Assembly (NCBI GenBank): GCA_002311385.1
Contig: DCAE01000109.1
Span: 103,365 to 167,364 of the forward strand
Length of the DNA: 64,000 nt
From: Dehalococcoidia bacterium UBA1141
GTDB taxonomy: Bacteria; Chloroflexota; Dehalococcoidia; Lucifugimonadales; UBA3495
Direction of reading: 5' to 3'
Each line of letters begins with the position of its first letter. The stretch's first letter is position 1. The translations under genes and the position numbers were made by a program. A model generated the notes under the pieces. That model searched no databases. It saw only the letters and a list, made by a program, of their open reading frames with translations, and was not told the DNA's origin. Of this stretch, positions 17,488 through 26,100 are shown piece after piece.

Positions 17488-18192
17488 CTAGGCTTGGCTG
17501 GCAATCCCAGCCTCAGCCTCCCTAAGATCTTTGAACGAGTCTACGCTACGCCAAAAAGCCCTGGACTCAAAGGCTGATATTCTGCCCGAATGGGCCAACT
17601 GGGGAAATGTGCTGGTCTCGTGGTCACCCAATGCCGGAAGTTCCGAAGCAATATTGCGCTCCAGAATATATACGCCAGCATTGATCCAGTAGGGCATCTC
17701 AACCTTTTCCCGGAAGTCCACCACGTCCCCCGCCTGGTTCATCTCCACCAGGCCATATGGGCTGACCATGGGCACCACCATGATAGTCGCCATGTGGGAC
17801 GGATTTTCGTCGATTTTTTCTTGATGGCGCTCTAACAACCCTTTGGGGTCCTCAAAACAGATGACATCTCCGTTCAAGACAGCGACTGGTCCCGAGTCTT
17901 TGGGGACTAGAGAAAATCCCTTGCGGATTGCTCCCCCTCTGCCCAAGGGCGAGTCTTCCACGCTGTAGAGTGCTCTAACGCCGAAAGCGCTGCCGTCGCC
18001 AAAATGGTCTTTGATGGCTTCCCAGCGGTACCCGGCCAGGAACACCACGTCGCTCACTCCAATGGACTGCAACCACTCTATCTGTCGTTCCAATATGGGC
18101 TTTCCGCCCACGGGCACCATCGGTTTCGGCAAGTTGTCAGTTAGTGGCCTGAGCCGCTCCCCTTGGCCTCCAGCCAGGATCAGTGCATACAT
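17488..18192 (-). CDS. Sugar-phosphate nucleotidyltransferase
   Basis: A 234-residue nucleotidyltransferase of the GlmU/RfbA/HddC fold. The pyrophosphorylase signature GGQGERLRPLT (8-18) with KPMVPVGGKP, the metal Asp in VLNGDV, and WINAGVYIL are visible. Such enzymes make NDP-sugars (GDP-mannose, GDP-heptose or dTDP-glucose) from sugar-1-phosphates; the sugar is unclear. No left-handed beta-helix is present, so it is not GlmU. GDP-mannose supply for the PimA-like enzyme is a possible but unproven link. It is the first gene of the minus-strand run leading into moxR (69-base gap). Confidence 0.85.
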   Translation of the reverse strand: MYALILAGGQGERLRPLTDNLPKPMVPVGGKPILERQIEWLQSIGVSDVVFLAGYRWEAIKDHFGDGSAFGVRALYSVEDSPLGRGGAIRKGFSLVPKDSGPVAVLNGDVICFEDPKGLLERHQEKIDENPSHMATIMVVPMVSPYGLVEMNQAGDVVDFREKVEMPYWINAGVYILERNIASELPALGDHETSTFPQLAHSGRISAFESRAFWRSVDSFKDLREAEAGIASQA

Positions 18193-18326
18193 GATTTAAT
18201 TACCTACTTGCGGAACTTGAAACACACCAACACACTTTTAATCAATATAACCGCGGAAGCGGTGATAGTCCAACAGCATTGCATGTTCCTTTAGTCATGA
18301 CCGTGGGCATACTAAAGGATTATTCT

Positions 18327-18557
18327 ATGTGAACCATCAAAGCGTCGGAATTCAAAGCCAAATGCCTAAAAATTATGGATGAGGTAGCAGAGACGGGCGA
18401 GCCAGTTCTCATAACCAAGAATGACGTTCCAGTTGCAGAACTGGTTTCGGCTCGGCGCAAGCCTAAAGTTCTCTTCGGTTTGATGAAGGGGTCGGTTACC
18501 TACATCGGTGACATCATCTCTCCCGCAGAGGTGGAATGGGAAGCCGAAAGTGGATGA
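18327..18557 (+). pseudogene. Phd/YefM-type antitoxin with a stop at codon 2
   Basis: The full antitoxin frame begins at ATG 18327, preceded at good spacing by AAAGGA, but the second codon is TGA (18330-18332). After it the frame continues TIKASEFKAKCLKIMDEVAE, which matches the start of Phd/YefM antitoxins (usually M-K/R-T-I-x-A-S-E-F-K). A single C-to-T change from CGA (Arg) explains it. Translation could only restart at ATG 18375, losing 16 residues of the DNA-binding N-terminus. The site is not a Cys position, so selenocysteine is unlikely. The C-terminus overlaps the toxin gene by 8 bases. Confidence 0.75.
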
Positions 18558-18960
18558 CCCTCTCGTTCTTGACACCCATACCCTTGTTGGGCTTGTGGAA
18601 GGTGAATCTCGATTGGGTCGAAAATCCCGTGAATTGGCTCAAGCGGCACTACAGTCAGACGTGCTGGCGGTTTCGGCGATTTGCTTTTTGGAGATTGCAA
18701 TGCTCGTCAAGTCGGGGCGGCTGGGACTAGCCATGCCTACATCCGAATGGCACAGAGGATCCCTGAAACTAGGCATATTGGAAGCGCCAGTGACAGGGCA
18801 AATCGGGATTCTAGCCGAGGAGTCAGCTGGATTGCCGGGCGATTCAGCCGACCGAATCATAACCGCGACGGCGATAGTGCTAAATGCGACCTTGCTCACG
18901 GCAGATCAGCGCATCCTCAATTGGCCGGTTAACTTGACGCGATTCGATGCCCGTGACTGA
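18550..18960 (+). CDS. VapC-like PIN-domain toxin
   Basis: A 136-residue PIN-domain ribonuclease. Acidic metal-binding residues are seen in LVLDTHTLV, LEIAMLV, and GDSADRIITATA, followed by LLTADQRI near the C-terminus. GTG at 18550 is chosen because it gives the normal N-terminus (VDDPLVLDTHT) and overlaps the antitoxin stop, the usual toxin-antitoxin arrangement. VapC toxins cleave RNA, often tRNA, and are neutralised by the partner antitoxin. The partner here is damaged, which raises the question whether the toxin is expressed. A tRNA gene lies 126 bases downstream on the opposite strand. Confidence 0.85.
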   Translation: MDDPLVLDTHTLVGLVEGESRLGRKSRELAQAALQSDVLAVSAICFLEIAMLVKSGRLGLAMPTSEWHRGSLKLGILEAPVTGQIGILAEESAGLPGDSADRIITATAIVLNATLLTADQRILNWPVNLTRFDARD

Positions 18961-19085
18961 ACTAGAGAATTGGGTGAAATGGGAGCAAATGGCGGCTCGT
19001 TTTGTTCCGGTGGATTGAAGTTACGAATCCTCCAAGTCCCTACCGTGGGTCGAATTCCCGTAATCTGGGAATATATGCGAACGTT

Positions 19086-19159
19086 TGGCTGCCCCGCCTG
19101 GGCTCGAACCAGGGATTTCAGCTCCAAAGGCTGACGTGCTACCACTACACCACGGGGCA
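19086..19159 (-). tRNA. tRNA-Gln (anticodon TTG)
   Basis: The minus strand folds into a full cloverleaf: acceptor TGCCCCG/CGGGGCA with the U1-A72 pair typical of tRNA-Gln, D arm GTG/CAC, anticodon arm TCAGC-CTTTGGA-GCTGA giving anticodon TTG, T arm CCTGG-TTCGAGC-CCAGG, discriminator G73, and an encoded CCA tail at 19086-19088. Confidence 0.95.
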
Positions 19160-19344
19160 TCGAAAGGGACCATCGCTGAAATACCGGGCTGGAGTTGCCC
19201 GTGCAGCGTTGGCCCACCTATATTCTGCGATGCCCACCGGAAAGCGTCAAGGGGGCCGCCAAACAACGTTCCAAGCTTTCCTCTCCGTTAGACGCTGGGT
19301 GACCAGTATGAGTCGGCAAATGGCGGGCTGATATAATTGCCAGC

Positions 19345-20136
19345 GTGCCCGATACTATCAACATGAACAGGCTTCGCATTTCGCTGCTGCACGTGGCGCC
19401 GGTCCTCAATCAGATTAGCCACAACCGCATCTTGCTTGAGACTGCGCTAAAGACTGCTGCGAAAGAGGGCGCAAATTGGGCAATTACCCCGGAGTTGTGG
19501 GTGAGCGGATACATGTTTGACAGCCATATTGGCTCGGACTGGATTCTACCTCAACCCGACCCTTGGATGCTCAGTTTCTGCCAACTTGTGAAGGCCCTGG
19601 AAATGACGGTTTTCCTATCTCATCCCGAGAGGGATTTGGAATCGGGCAAACTATACAACTCGGTGTTCGTAATCAACGGTCAGGGGGAAATCGTAGGCAA
19701 GCACCGAAAAATCAAGGCGCTACACGGGGCCGAAGCCTGGTCCAGCCCAGGTTGGGAAATTGAGCCCATAGAGGCCGATGGCATCAAAGCGGGAATCTTA
19801 GTTTGCGCCGACGGGTATAAGAACGATGTGGCCAGTGTGCTGAAAGACAAAGGCGCTCAAGTGTTGGTTTCGCCTTCGGCTTGGGGGCCGGGGGAATGCG
19901 GTCCTGACGGCGAGTGGGTGCAGCGCACGAAGGACACGGGGTTGCCCATGATGGTGTGCAACCGTTCCGGAGGCGAGGGCGACGATCTGGACTATAGCCT
20001 GGCCGAGAGCGTGGTGGCCCATGGTGGTGAGACGCTGCTCTTGGCGACCAGCAAGCGGTCAGTTGTCCTCAGCTTCGACTGGGATATGGTCAACATGAAA
20101 CTCTTGTCGTCGGAGTTCAGTAAGACGTATTTTTAG
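19345..20136 (+). CDS. Nitrilase-superfamily carbon-nitrogen hydrolase
   Basis: A 263-residue hydrolase of the nitrilase fold. The Glu-Lys-Cys triad is seen in TPELWVSGY (Glu), GKHRKIKAL (Lys) and GILVCADGYKND (Cys). The family hydrolyses amides or nitriles (omega-amidase, carbamoylputrescine amidase and others); the substrate is not clear. The start is GTG 19345; ATG 19363 is an alternative. TATAAT at 19332-19337 lies so close that a transcript might be leaderless. The gene is convergent with ruvX. Confidence 0.85.
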   Translation: MPDTINMNRLRISLLHVAPVLNQISHNRILLETALKTAAKEGANWAITPELWVSGYMFDSHIGSDWILPQPDPWMLSFCQLVKALEMTVFLSHPERDLESGKLYNSVFVINGQGEIVGKHRKIKALHGAEAWSSPGWEIEPIEADGIKAGILVCADGYKNDVASVLKDKGAQVLVSPSAWGPGECGPDGEWVQRTKDTGLPMMVCNRSGGEGDDLDYSLAESVVAHGGETLLLATSKRSVVLSFDWDMVNMKLLSSEFSKTYF

Positions 20137-20142
20137 CTACTG

Positions 20143-20184
20143 CCGGTTTGGATTGCCCGGCTTGGATTGCGCGGTTTGGATTGC
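20143..20184. repeat. 3 x 14-bp tandem repeat
   Basis: CCGGTTTGGATTGC, CCGGCTTGGATTGC and GCGGTTTGGATTGC follow each other directly between the convergent nitrilase-family gene and ruvX. Only two positions vary. Confidence 0.85.
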
Positions 20185-20207
20185 GAAAAGAAAGAGCTCA
20201 AGACTCA

Positions 20208-20627
20208 TCAGGCCCCGCCAGCCTCAACGTCACGGCTTTCCAGAAAACGCCGCAGAATCAAAACCGCCGCGGCCTCATCCACCGACCCTTTTTCCCGGGA
20301 GGGTTGCCTCGCCGCCTCTCGCAACAGCCCTTCGGCCTCCACGGAGGTGAACCGCTCATCGACGGTGTACACCGGCATGCCGGATCCTTTGCGCAGGGCA
20401 CGCACAAACCCCTGGACTTTCTTGGCTTGAGGTCCTAATTTTCCTTCTTGGTTGTAGGGAATGCCTACGACAACGCTCTCCGCGCCTCGGTCCTTGGCGA
20501 CTTCCAGAACTCGCTCCATGTCTTGGGCAAGCTTAGCCCTCACGATATGACCTGCAGGGAAAACCAGGTCAGTCCCGTCGCTACCCACTGCCAAGCCGAC
20601 GCGGCGGTCACCTAGGTCAAGAGCCAA
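20208..20627 (-). CDS. ruvX: Putative pre-16S rRNA nuclease / Holliday junction resolvase RuvX (YqgF)
   Basis: The 139-residue protein has the RNase H-like fold of YqgF/RuvX: ALDLGDRRVGLAVGSD at the N-terminus (first catalytic Asp), VVVGIPYNQEG in the middle, and YTVDERFTSVEAE then SVDEAAAVLIL at the end (further acidic residues). YqgF is needed for 16S rRNA 5' maturation. The start is TTG 20627; an in-frame CTG three codons earlier would restore the usual MKYLALDLG. It follows alaS on the same strand with a gap of about 60 bases, a common gene order. Confidence 0.93.
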   Translation of the reverse strand: MALDLGDRRVGLAVGSDGTDLVFPAGHIVRAKLAQDMERVLEVAKDRGAESVVVGIPYNQEGKLGPQAKKVQGFVRALRKGSGMPVYTVDERFTSVEAEGLLREAARQPSREKGSVDEAAAVLILRRFLESRDVEAGGA

Positions 20628-20690
20628 GTATTTCAGGGTTTCACCTGCTGGGGTATAAAAATAAGTGGGATCCTCACTCGTGCCTAGCGC

Positions 20691-23627
20691 TCAGGACAGG
20701 CTCTGTCTGACAAACTCCGGGATGCTATCCAGCGCTTCGTCCAGTTTTTGAACGCTCTTCCCGCCTGCTTGGGCCATCTCGGGACGGCCGCCGCCGCCGC
20801 CGCCCATAATCTTGGCGGCATCACGCGCCAGGTTGCCCGCATGAATGCCCCGATCCACCAAATCCGGCGTGGCCATGGCCACCAGCATTGGATTGCCATC
20901 GACAACCGCCGCCAGCACAACTACCACGGAGGACAGCTTGGCTTTGAGAAAATCACCCATCTCCCGCATGGCGTCTGGGCCCGAGGCCGAAGTGCGCCCG
21001 GCCACTACTTTGACTCCATCAACGTCGGCAACATTCGCCAGCATCTGCTCGGCTTCCGTGCGCAAGGCGGTTCTTTCCAAAGCCCCTAGGCGACGATGCA
21101 GGTCTTCGGTGTCCTGCATGAAACTCTCCAAGCGGGTTTCCAGGTCGGCCACCGGAGTTTGCAGCCTTCGGGACAGGCTCTCCAACTTGGCTGATTGCTC
21201 TACAAAGAGCTCTTCCGCAACACGGCCGGTAACCGCCTCTATGCGTCGCATGCCTCCACCGATGCTGGACTCGCCCAACACAAACAATGTACCCACTTGT
21301 CCCGTGGCGGCAACGTGGGTGCCACCGCATACTTCGATGCTGAACGACTCGCCGTTGGACATGGCCACCACTCTGACCACATCACCGTAGCGGTCACCGA
21401 AGAAAGCTAATGCTCCTTCCCGGACCGCCTCGGTATAGGTTGTCTCGTGGGAACGCACCATTAGATTGTCCCGCACCCTTTCGTTGGCCAAACCCTGAAC
21501 AGAGGTGATTTCATCCGGGGTGAGGGCGCTGACATGACTAAAGTCGAACCGCAAGCGGTCGGGGGAAACGAATGAACCAGCCTGACGCACATGAGGGCCC
21601 AAAACCGACCTGAGTGAAGCATGGAGCAGGTGGGTGCCGCTGTGATTCCGGGAGGCGTCCATACGGCGGGAAGGCTCCACTTGGGCCGTGACCAGTTCGC
21701 CTAGGGAAATATCGCCCTGCTGAACGACGCCCCGGTGAATTATCAATCCAGCCACTGGGCTTTGGGTATCCTGAACGGTAACCACTCCGTTGGGGCCGGT
21801 GATGGTACCGTGGTCGCCCAATTGACCACCGCCCTCGGCGTAGAAAGGAGTCTCGGCAAGGACAATCTCAACCTGCTGGCCCTTAGTGGCCACTCCAAAA
21901 GGCTCTAGGGTTCCTTGGCTCTCGGACTCTGTTTGGCTGGAGTTGTCCGTTTGGCCGGAATTGAATGAAGGATTCACCAGTATGGCGGCCACCGTGGTTT
22001 CTTTAAGAAGCCCATCGTAGCCAACGAAGGAGGAGCGGTCCAAGCCCAGGTCCTCATAGGCGGTAACCACCTCCATGCTCCCTTCGAAGCCGTGGCCGGA
22101 GCGGGACTTTTCCCTCTGCGCAGACATTTCCTTTTCGAAGCCTTCCATATCTAGGTCTAAGCCGTTCTCCCGAGCCATCTCGGCCGTCAACTCGGGCGGG
22201 AAGCCGTAGGTATCGTAAAGGACAAATGTCTCGTTACCGGTGATGGATTCCAACCAAGGCCATACTCGCTCCCCAAAACTTCGAACATCGTCCTTTGGAG
22301 TTAATGCGGCGTGGGCTAGGTAAGCGCCTGTATTCTCATCTTCGTTGGTACCGACGGTTGTACCGGGATAGAACACGCTCCCATTCGGGTCCAGAATCGT
22401 CTCCATATCTCGCGAAACTATCGCCCGATATTTGAACATTCCGTCCAGGATTGCAATCCCCCTTTCGAAAGCCTCACCGAACCGCTCTTCCTCCAGGCGA
22501 ATCACACGGAGGATAAAGTCGTGATTCTCAGACAGTTCTTTGTAAACACCGCTAAACCGGGGCAGCACCGTTTCGGCCACTTGAGCCAAAAACAGACCGT
22601 TTAAGCCCAGCCTGCGGCCATAGCGTATGGCCCGGCGGATAACCCGCCGCAGCACGTAGCCGCGTCCGGCTTTGCCGGGAACCACACCATCGCCGATTAG
22701 GAATGAAGCGGCACGAGCGTGCTCGGCTACCACCCGCAGTGCAAAGTCGGTGTCCGTGTCGGCTCCATAAGTCTTTCCCGACAGGCGGCAGGCCTCGGCT
22801 ATGATTGGCTGGAAAAGGTCCGTCTCGTAGATGTTGTCCTTTCCCTGAAGTACTACGGCGGCCCTTTCCAGGCCCATGCCGGTGTCGATGCTGGGAGCTG
22901 GAAGCGGCACGCGGGTTCCTTGAGCGTCCTGGTAAAACTGCATAAATACCAGGTTCCACAACTCCACGAACCGTTCACAATCGCAGTTGGGATGGCAACC
23001 AGGGACGTCCGGAAACCCAGACTTAACACCAGCGTCCCGGTCCGCCCGCAAGATGGCGGTCAGGTCATCGGGCGAAACCATGTCTTGGCAGCCCTTTTCC
23101 CGTCCACCGTCGTAATGAATCTCCGAGCAAGGGCCGGTTGCGCCCTCGTTGCCCGCAGGCCCCCACCAGTTGTCGCTATCTCCATAGCGGTAGATGCGCT
23201 CTACCGGCACTCCCACTTGGTCACGCCAAATCTTGAATGCGTCATCGTCATCTAAATGGATAGTAACGAAAAGTTTATCCGGGTCCAAGCCGAACTTCTT
23301 GGTGACCAACTCCCAGGCGAATTCGATAGCGCCCTCTTTGAAGTAATCACCAATGCTGAAATTTCCCAGCATCTCAAAGAAGGTCAGGTGTTTGTGGTCG
23401 CCCACCTCGTCGATATCGGTGGTGCGAAAGCTCTTCTGGCTGCTGGTCATCCTAACCCGGGGCGGCGTCTGTTCGCCGGTAAAAAAGGGCTTGAAAGGGA
23501 CCATGCCAGCGCTGGTGAACAGGAGGGTCGGGTCGCCTGCGGGTATCAACGAGGCACTGGGCATGTGGAGGTGCCCCTTCTCTTCAAAGTAACCGATGAA
23601 TAGGTCTCTAATTTCGTCGCCGTTCAT
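20691..23627 (-). CDS. alaS: Alanyl-tRNA synthetase
   Basis: AlaRS charges tRNA-Ala. The 978-residue protein is about 100 residues longer than the usual 870-880. It has the class II catalytic core at the N-terminus (MPSASLIPAGDPTLLFTSAGM), the editing domain with HSGTHLLH near 658 and CGGTH near 767 (zinc ligands HxxxH and CxxxH), and the C-terminal DHHA1 domain with GGGGGGRPEMAQAGG. Extra length comes from an insert before FVLYDTYGFP and a Ser/Gln-rich segment (NSGQTDNSSQTESESQ) near the editing domain created by an 18-bp duplication. It is followed by ruvX. Confidence 0.97.
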   Translation of the reverse strand: MNGDEIRDLFIGYFEEKGHLHMPSASLIPAGDPTLLFTSAGMVPFKPFFTGEQTPPRVRMTSSQKSFRTTDIDEVGDHKHLTFFEMLGNFSIGDYFKEGAIEFAWELVTKKFGLDPDKLFVTIHLDDDDAFKIWRDQVGVPVERIYRYGDSDNWWGPAGNEGATGPCSEIHYDGGREKGCQDMVSPDDLTAILRADRDAGVKSGFPDVPGCHPNCDCERFVELWNLVFMQFYQDAQGTRVPLPAPSIDTGMGLERAAVVLQGKDNIYETDLFQPIIAEACRLSGKTYGADTDTDFALRVVAEHARAASFLIGDGVVPGKAGRGYVLRRVIRRAIRYGRRLGLNGLFLAQVAETVLPRFSGVYKELSENHDFILRVIRLEEERFGEAFERGIAILDGMFKYRAIVSRDMETILDPNGSVFYPGTTVGTNEDENTGAYLAHAALTPKDDVRSFGERVWPWLESITGNETFVLYDTYGFPPELTAEMARENGLDLDMEGFEKEMSAQREKSRSGHGFEGSMEVVTAYEDLGLDRSSFVGYDGLLKETTVAAILVNPSFNSGQTDNSSQTESESQGTLEPFGVATKGQQVEIVLAETPFYAEGGGQLGDHGTITGPNGVVTVQDTQSPVAGLIIHRGVVQQGDISLGELVTAQVEPSRRMDASRNHSGTHLLHASLRSVLGPHVRQAGSFVSPDRLRFDFSHVSALTPDEITSVQGLANERVRDNLMVRSHETTYTEAVREGALAFFGDRYGDVVRVVAMSNGESFSIEVCGGTHVAATGQVGTLFVLGESSIGGGMRRIEAVTGRVAEELFVEQSAKLESLSRRLQTPVADLETRLESFMQDTEDLHRRLGALERTALRTEAEQMLANVADVDGVKVVAGRTSASGPDAMREMGDFLKAKLSSVVVVLAAVVDGNPMLVAMATPDLVDRGIHAGNLARDAAKIMGGGGGGRPEMAQAGGKSVQKLDEALDSIPEFVRQSLS
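21928..21963. repeat. In-frame 2 x 18-bp tandem duplication inside alaS
   Basis: TCTGTTTGGCTGGAGTTG is followed by TCCGTTTGGCCGGAATTG. On the coding strand the two units encode NSGQTD and NSSQTE in a low-complexity insert. Confidence 0.8.
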
Positions 23628-23641
23628 TCCTGTTCATTCCC
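23622..23641. repeat. 2 x 10-bp repeat over the alaS start codon
   Basis: GTTCATTCCT and GTTCATTCCC lie head-to-tail; the first contains the complement of the alaS ATG. The result is two overlapping GGAATGAAC starts on the minus strand in different frames. Confidence 0.7.
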
Positions 23642-23680
23642 ATTGCTCGCCTAGATTGCGATTCTAGATTTTTAAATATT

Positions 23681-23700
23681 AGGGCTCGTCCTCGAGCCCT
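23681..23700. terminator. Hairpin in the alaS leader (possible terminator or attenuator)
   Basis: AGGGCTCG-TCCT-CGAGCCCT is a perfect 8-bp stem with a 4-base loop, 54 bases before the alaS start. On the minus strand it is followed by AATATTTAAAAAT rather than a run of T, so a true terminator is uncertain. Confidence 0.35.
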
Positions 23701-23770
23701 AGGTAGACTAATTAGCGTTGTTTATAAAATGGGATTGCGTGCCTGACGGGATTAACGGGCTTTTCTGCCA

Positions 23771-23811
23771 GACCGGCGTGCGTGAATCGGCGTGTTTGAA
23801 CCGGCTTGTTT
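23771..23811. repeat. About 3 x 14-bp imperfect tandem repeat
   Basis: GACCGGCGTGCGT, GAATCGGCGTGTTT and GAACCGGCTTGTTT follow each other directly. Confidence 0.65.
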
Positions 23812-24044
23812 AAAATTGTATTCCAACGCTATATGGTGGTCAATTGAAATGGAACACGGAGTACTAGAAATTATCGGCGCAGGTGGATAATGTTGACTTG
23901 GACCAGGATGCCAGCCCATATTGACCCTCATGCAGCATGACCGTACAATAAGGGCGTTAAGAAAGATGAAAGGTAGAGTGATACGCAAGGGGTAACAAAG
24001 GTTATAGACGTACAGACAGGGAATTTTCTTGTGGGGGGACGTAG

Positions 24045-24299
24045 ATGAACTCCAGCATCATCGGGAAGATAGACAAGGCCCGGAGATACGCAGAAGAGAA
24101 AGACCGAGTCGCTATCACCAGTCTAAGATCTACATTCAAAGGCGATCACAATCAATACGATGTTTCGTTAGACGCTGGCAATTGGAATTGTCAGTGTCAT
24201 TTTTTTAGCACCCGGGGTGTCTGCAGCCATATCATGGCCCTCCAGAGAATCCTGGAGGAAATGCTCACCACCCAACCTGAAGCAGTTCAAGCCACATAG
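24045..24299 (+). CDS. Small SWIM zinc-finger protein
   Basis: An 84-residue protein that is almost entirely a SWIM zinc finger: CQCHFFSTRGVCSH supplies the C-x-C-x(n)-C-x-H ligands at about residues 49-62. SWIM fingers bind DNA or proteins and usually accompany larger enzymes (helicases, transposases, Sws1); here the finger stands alone. ATG at 24045 follows a purine-rich GTGGGGGGACG. No neighbour explains its role. Confidence 0.75.
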   Translation: MNSSIIGKIDKARRYAEEKDRVAITSLRSTFKGDHNQYDVSLDAGNWNCQCHFFSTRGVCSHIMALQRILEEMLTTQPEAVQAT

Positions 24300-24452
24300 C
24301 GTAAGCGAGAGCTGATTGGGGCGAGAATCGGCCAGGACAGTGGCTGAAAATTAGGCGCGTTACTGGCCTGATGTTGGGGCTTGGATTGGGGGTCAAGTGA
24401 GAGTCCATAGGCTCACTATGAACTACGACGCCCAAAGACTCGACTATCTTTT

Positions 24453-24480
24453 GAACCTTAGCTTCTGAACCTCAGCTTCT
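24453..24480. repeat. 2 x 14-bp tandem repeat
   Basis: GAACCTTAGCTTCT is followed by GAACCTCAGCTTCT, one mismatch, in the region before hemA. Confidence 0.75.
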
Positions 24481-24692
24481 GCCTCGCCTATCTCGCTTAA
24501 AACTTTGCGGTCGAGCGGGCGTGTCTCTTACCGCGCCGTTTGGTAGGCTCTTTGGTCAACATATCGACCGGAAATTGGTGATGACCGGCGCGAACCGGAC
24601 CTCGGAAAGCGCGTTTCCGACGACCGGGTCAACGTTGACAGCACAGTGCGTCCAGATTACACTCCGAACCGGCGAGCCAAATGTTTCAAGGG

Positions 24693-24718
24693 CCAATATA
24701 TTCGCCCAATATATTCGC
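24693..24718. repeat. Perfect 2 x 13-bp tandem repeat next to the hemA start
   Basis: CCAATATATTCGC occurs twice head-to-tail, ending 14 bases before the likely TTG start of hemA. It may duplicate a -10-like ATATAT element. Confidence 0.8.
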
Positions 24719-24732
24719 TAGGTGTACCGTTT

Positions 24733-26100
24733 TTGGAATTCCTGTTAATAGGCTTAAATCACCGCACTTCCCCTCTGGATGTGCGTGAAAAATTAACCCT
24801 GACCAAGTCCCAGTGGCCCCAAGCGCTTAGTGACATGGCGGAATACGGGGTACCGGGCGTTATCCTCTCCACCTGCAACCGTTCCGAGTTTTATGCTCTG
24901 GAACCGGCCAACCCACAAACCACGGAACAATCCTCAAAACTTAAATGGAAAGGTTCCGGCGAAGACCGCATCAAGCAGTTCTTGGTTGATAAATTCGACG
25001 TTTCCCTGCTGGACGTGGACCGTTTCCTTTACGTTCACCGGGAACGCGATTGCGTTAACCACCTGTTCCGGGTAGCTTCCAGCCTAGATTCCATGATTCT
25101 CGGGGAAGAGCAAATCATCGGCCAGGTCAGGGAAGCCTTCGATATTGCCTCCCAATCGGAAAATCTTCCCAGTTCTTTGTCCTTTCTGTTCCAGCGGGCA
25201 TTGCGAGTGGGAAGGCGGGTGCGGCGGGAAACCGGCATTGGCCGCAACGCAATGTCCGTCAGCAAAGCCTGCGTGGAGTTGGCCAAAAACGCCTTGGGCG
25301 ACCTTAAGGGCCGAAGGGCGATGGTGGTTGGCGCTGGCGACGCAGGAGAGTTGGCTGCCCAAGTGTTGTCCCGTTCCGGGGTGGACCAAATAACCGTGAC
25401 CAACCGCACTTATGCGAGAGCCTTGGAATTGGCTAGAGGGCTTTCCGGCCAGGCAATACCTTTCCAAGAATTCCCGGACGCCTTGAAAACCTCCGACATT
25501 GTTATCGGATGCACCGGTTCCCCAGGCTATGTCCTGGAAGCCAGCGCCGTCCGCACGGCCATGGCTGCCAGGCCCGACAGGCCACTATTCTTGCTGGATA
25601 TCGCCGTGCCCCGGGACATTGACCCGGAGGCCGGAAAAATCGAAAACGTGTTCCTCCATGACGTAGACGACCTTGAATCAGTTTCAGAAGCCAGTCGTGT
25701 AGAAAAAGCTGAAGAAGCCCGCAGCGCCGAAGATGTGGTGAACAAGGAATCGGAGTTGTTTCTAGATTGGTGGCGCACCTTGGAAGTGCTGCCCACGGTG
25801 ATTAACCTGCGCCACAAGGCAGACCAAATCCGGGAGAAAGAACTGAACAAGACCCTCAAGCGCTTGAATGGCAAACTCTCTGCCGAGGAGATTGGTTCCA
25901 TAGACTCAATGACCCAAGCAATCGTTAATAAGCTGCTTCATGAACCCACGTTGTTTTTGAAGAATCGGCCTTCATCCACCGAGTTAGACCTGGCTAGAGA
26001 ATTGTTTGGTTTATCTTCCCCATTGCCACAAGAACCCATTTCTCGGGACCACGTAAACCAGGACCACATAAATAATGAAAGTTCAGATGCTATTGATTGA
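24733..26100 (+). CDS. hemA: Glutamyl-tRNA reductase
   Basis: HemA reduces glutamyl-tRNA to glutamate-1-semialdehyde, the first step of the C5 tetrapyrrole pathway. From TTG 24733 the protein has 455 residues and starts MEFLLIGLNHRTSPLDVREKL, as homologues do. Catalytic Cys48 lies in STCNRSEFYAL; NADPH-binding VVGAGDAGELAAQ and the C-terminal dimerisation domain follow. An upstream ATG (24646) would add 29 unrelated residues across the tandem repeat and is not favoured. It leads the corrin operon; the stop codon overlaps the cbiC start (TGATG). Confidence 0.94.
   Translation: MEFLLIGLNHRTSPLDVREKLTLTKSQWPQALSDMAEYGVPGVILSTCNRSEFYALEPANPQTTEQSSKLKWKGSGEDRIKQFLVDKFDVSLLDVDRFLYVHRERDCVNHLFRVASSLDSMILGEEQIIGQVREAFDIASQSENLPSSLSFLFQRALRVGRRVRRETGIGRNAMSVSKACVELAKNALGDLKGRRAMVVGAGDAGELAAQVLSRSGVDQITVTNRTYARALELARGLSGQAIPFQEFPDALKTSDIVIGCTGSPGYVLEASAVRTAMAARPDRPLFLLDIAVPRDIDPEAGKIENVFLHDVDDLESVSEASRVEKAEEARSAEDVVNKESELFLDWWRTLEVLPTVINLRHKADQIREKELNKTLKRLNGKLSAEEIGSIDSMTQAIVNKLLHEPTLFLKNRPSSTELDLARELFGLSSPLPQEPISRDHVNQDHINNESSDAID

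Larger units (their letters stand above)
23628..24044. other. Intergenic region between alaS and the SWIM gene
   Basis: About 415 bases between divergent genes, holding an alaS-leader hairpin (23681-23700) and a triple repeat (23771-23811). No RNA gene was recognised, and no T-box consensus was found in the alaS leader. Confidence 0.5.
24300..24732. other. Intergenic leader before hemA
   Basis: About 430 bases before the tetrapyrrole operon, with two short tandem repeats. A cobalamin riboswitch was looked for, but no full B12 box or GCCACTG context in the sense orientation was found. TTGACA occurs at 24635-24640 without a good -10 box. Confidence 0.5.

Noticed and set aside
18330..18332. TGA at codon 2 of the antitoxin considered as selenocysteine
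   Set aside because: Phd-family proteins have Lys or Arg here, not Cys, and no SECIS-like hairpin was found in the next 40 bases.
18327..19159. Genomic island integrated at tRNA-Gln
   Set aside because: The toxin-antitoxin genes lie beside the tRNA, but no integrase or duplicated tRNA 3' end was found.
23628..24044. T-box riboswitch before alaS
   Set aside because: No T-box consensus or specifier loop could be recognised; only a short hairpin is present.
24300..24732. Cobalamin riboswitch before hemA
   Set aside because: No convincing B12 box or conserved core in the sense strand; CAGTGGC at 24339 would be on the wrong strand and isolated.
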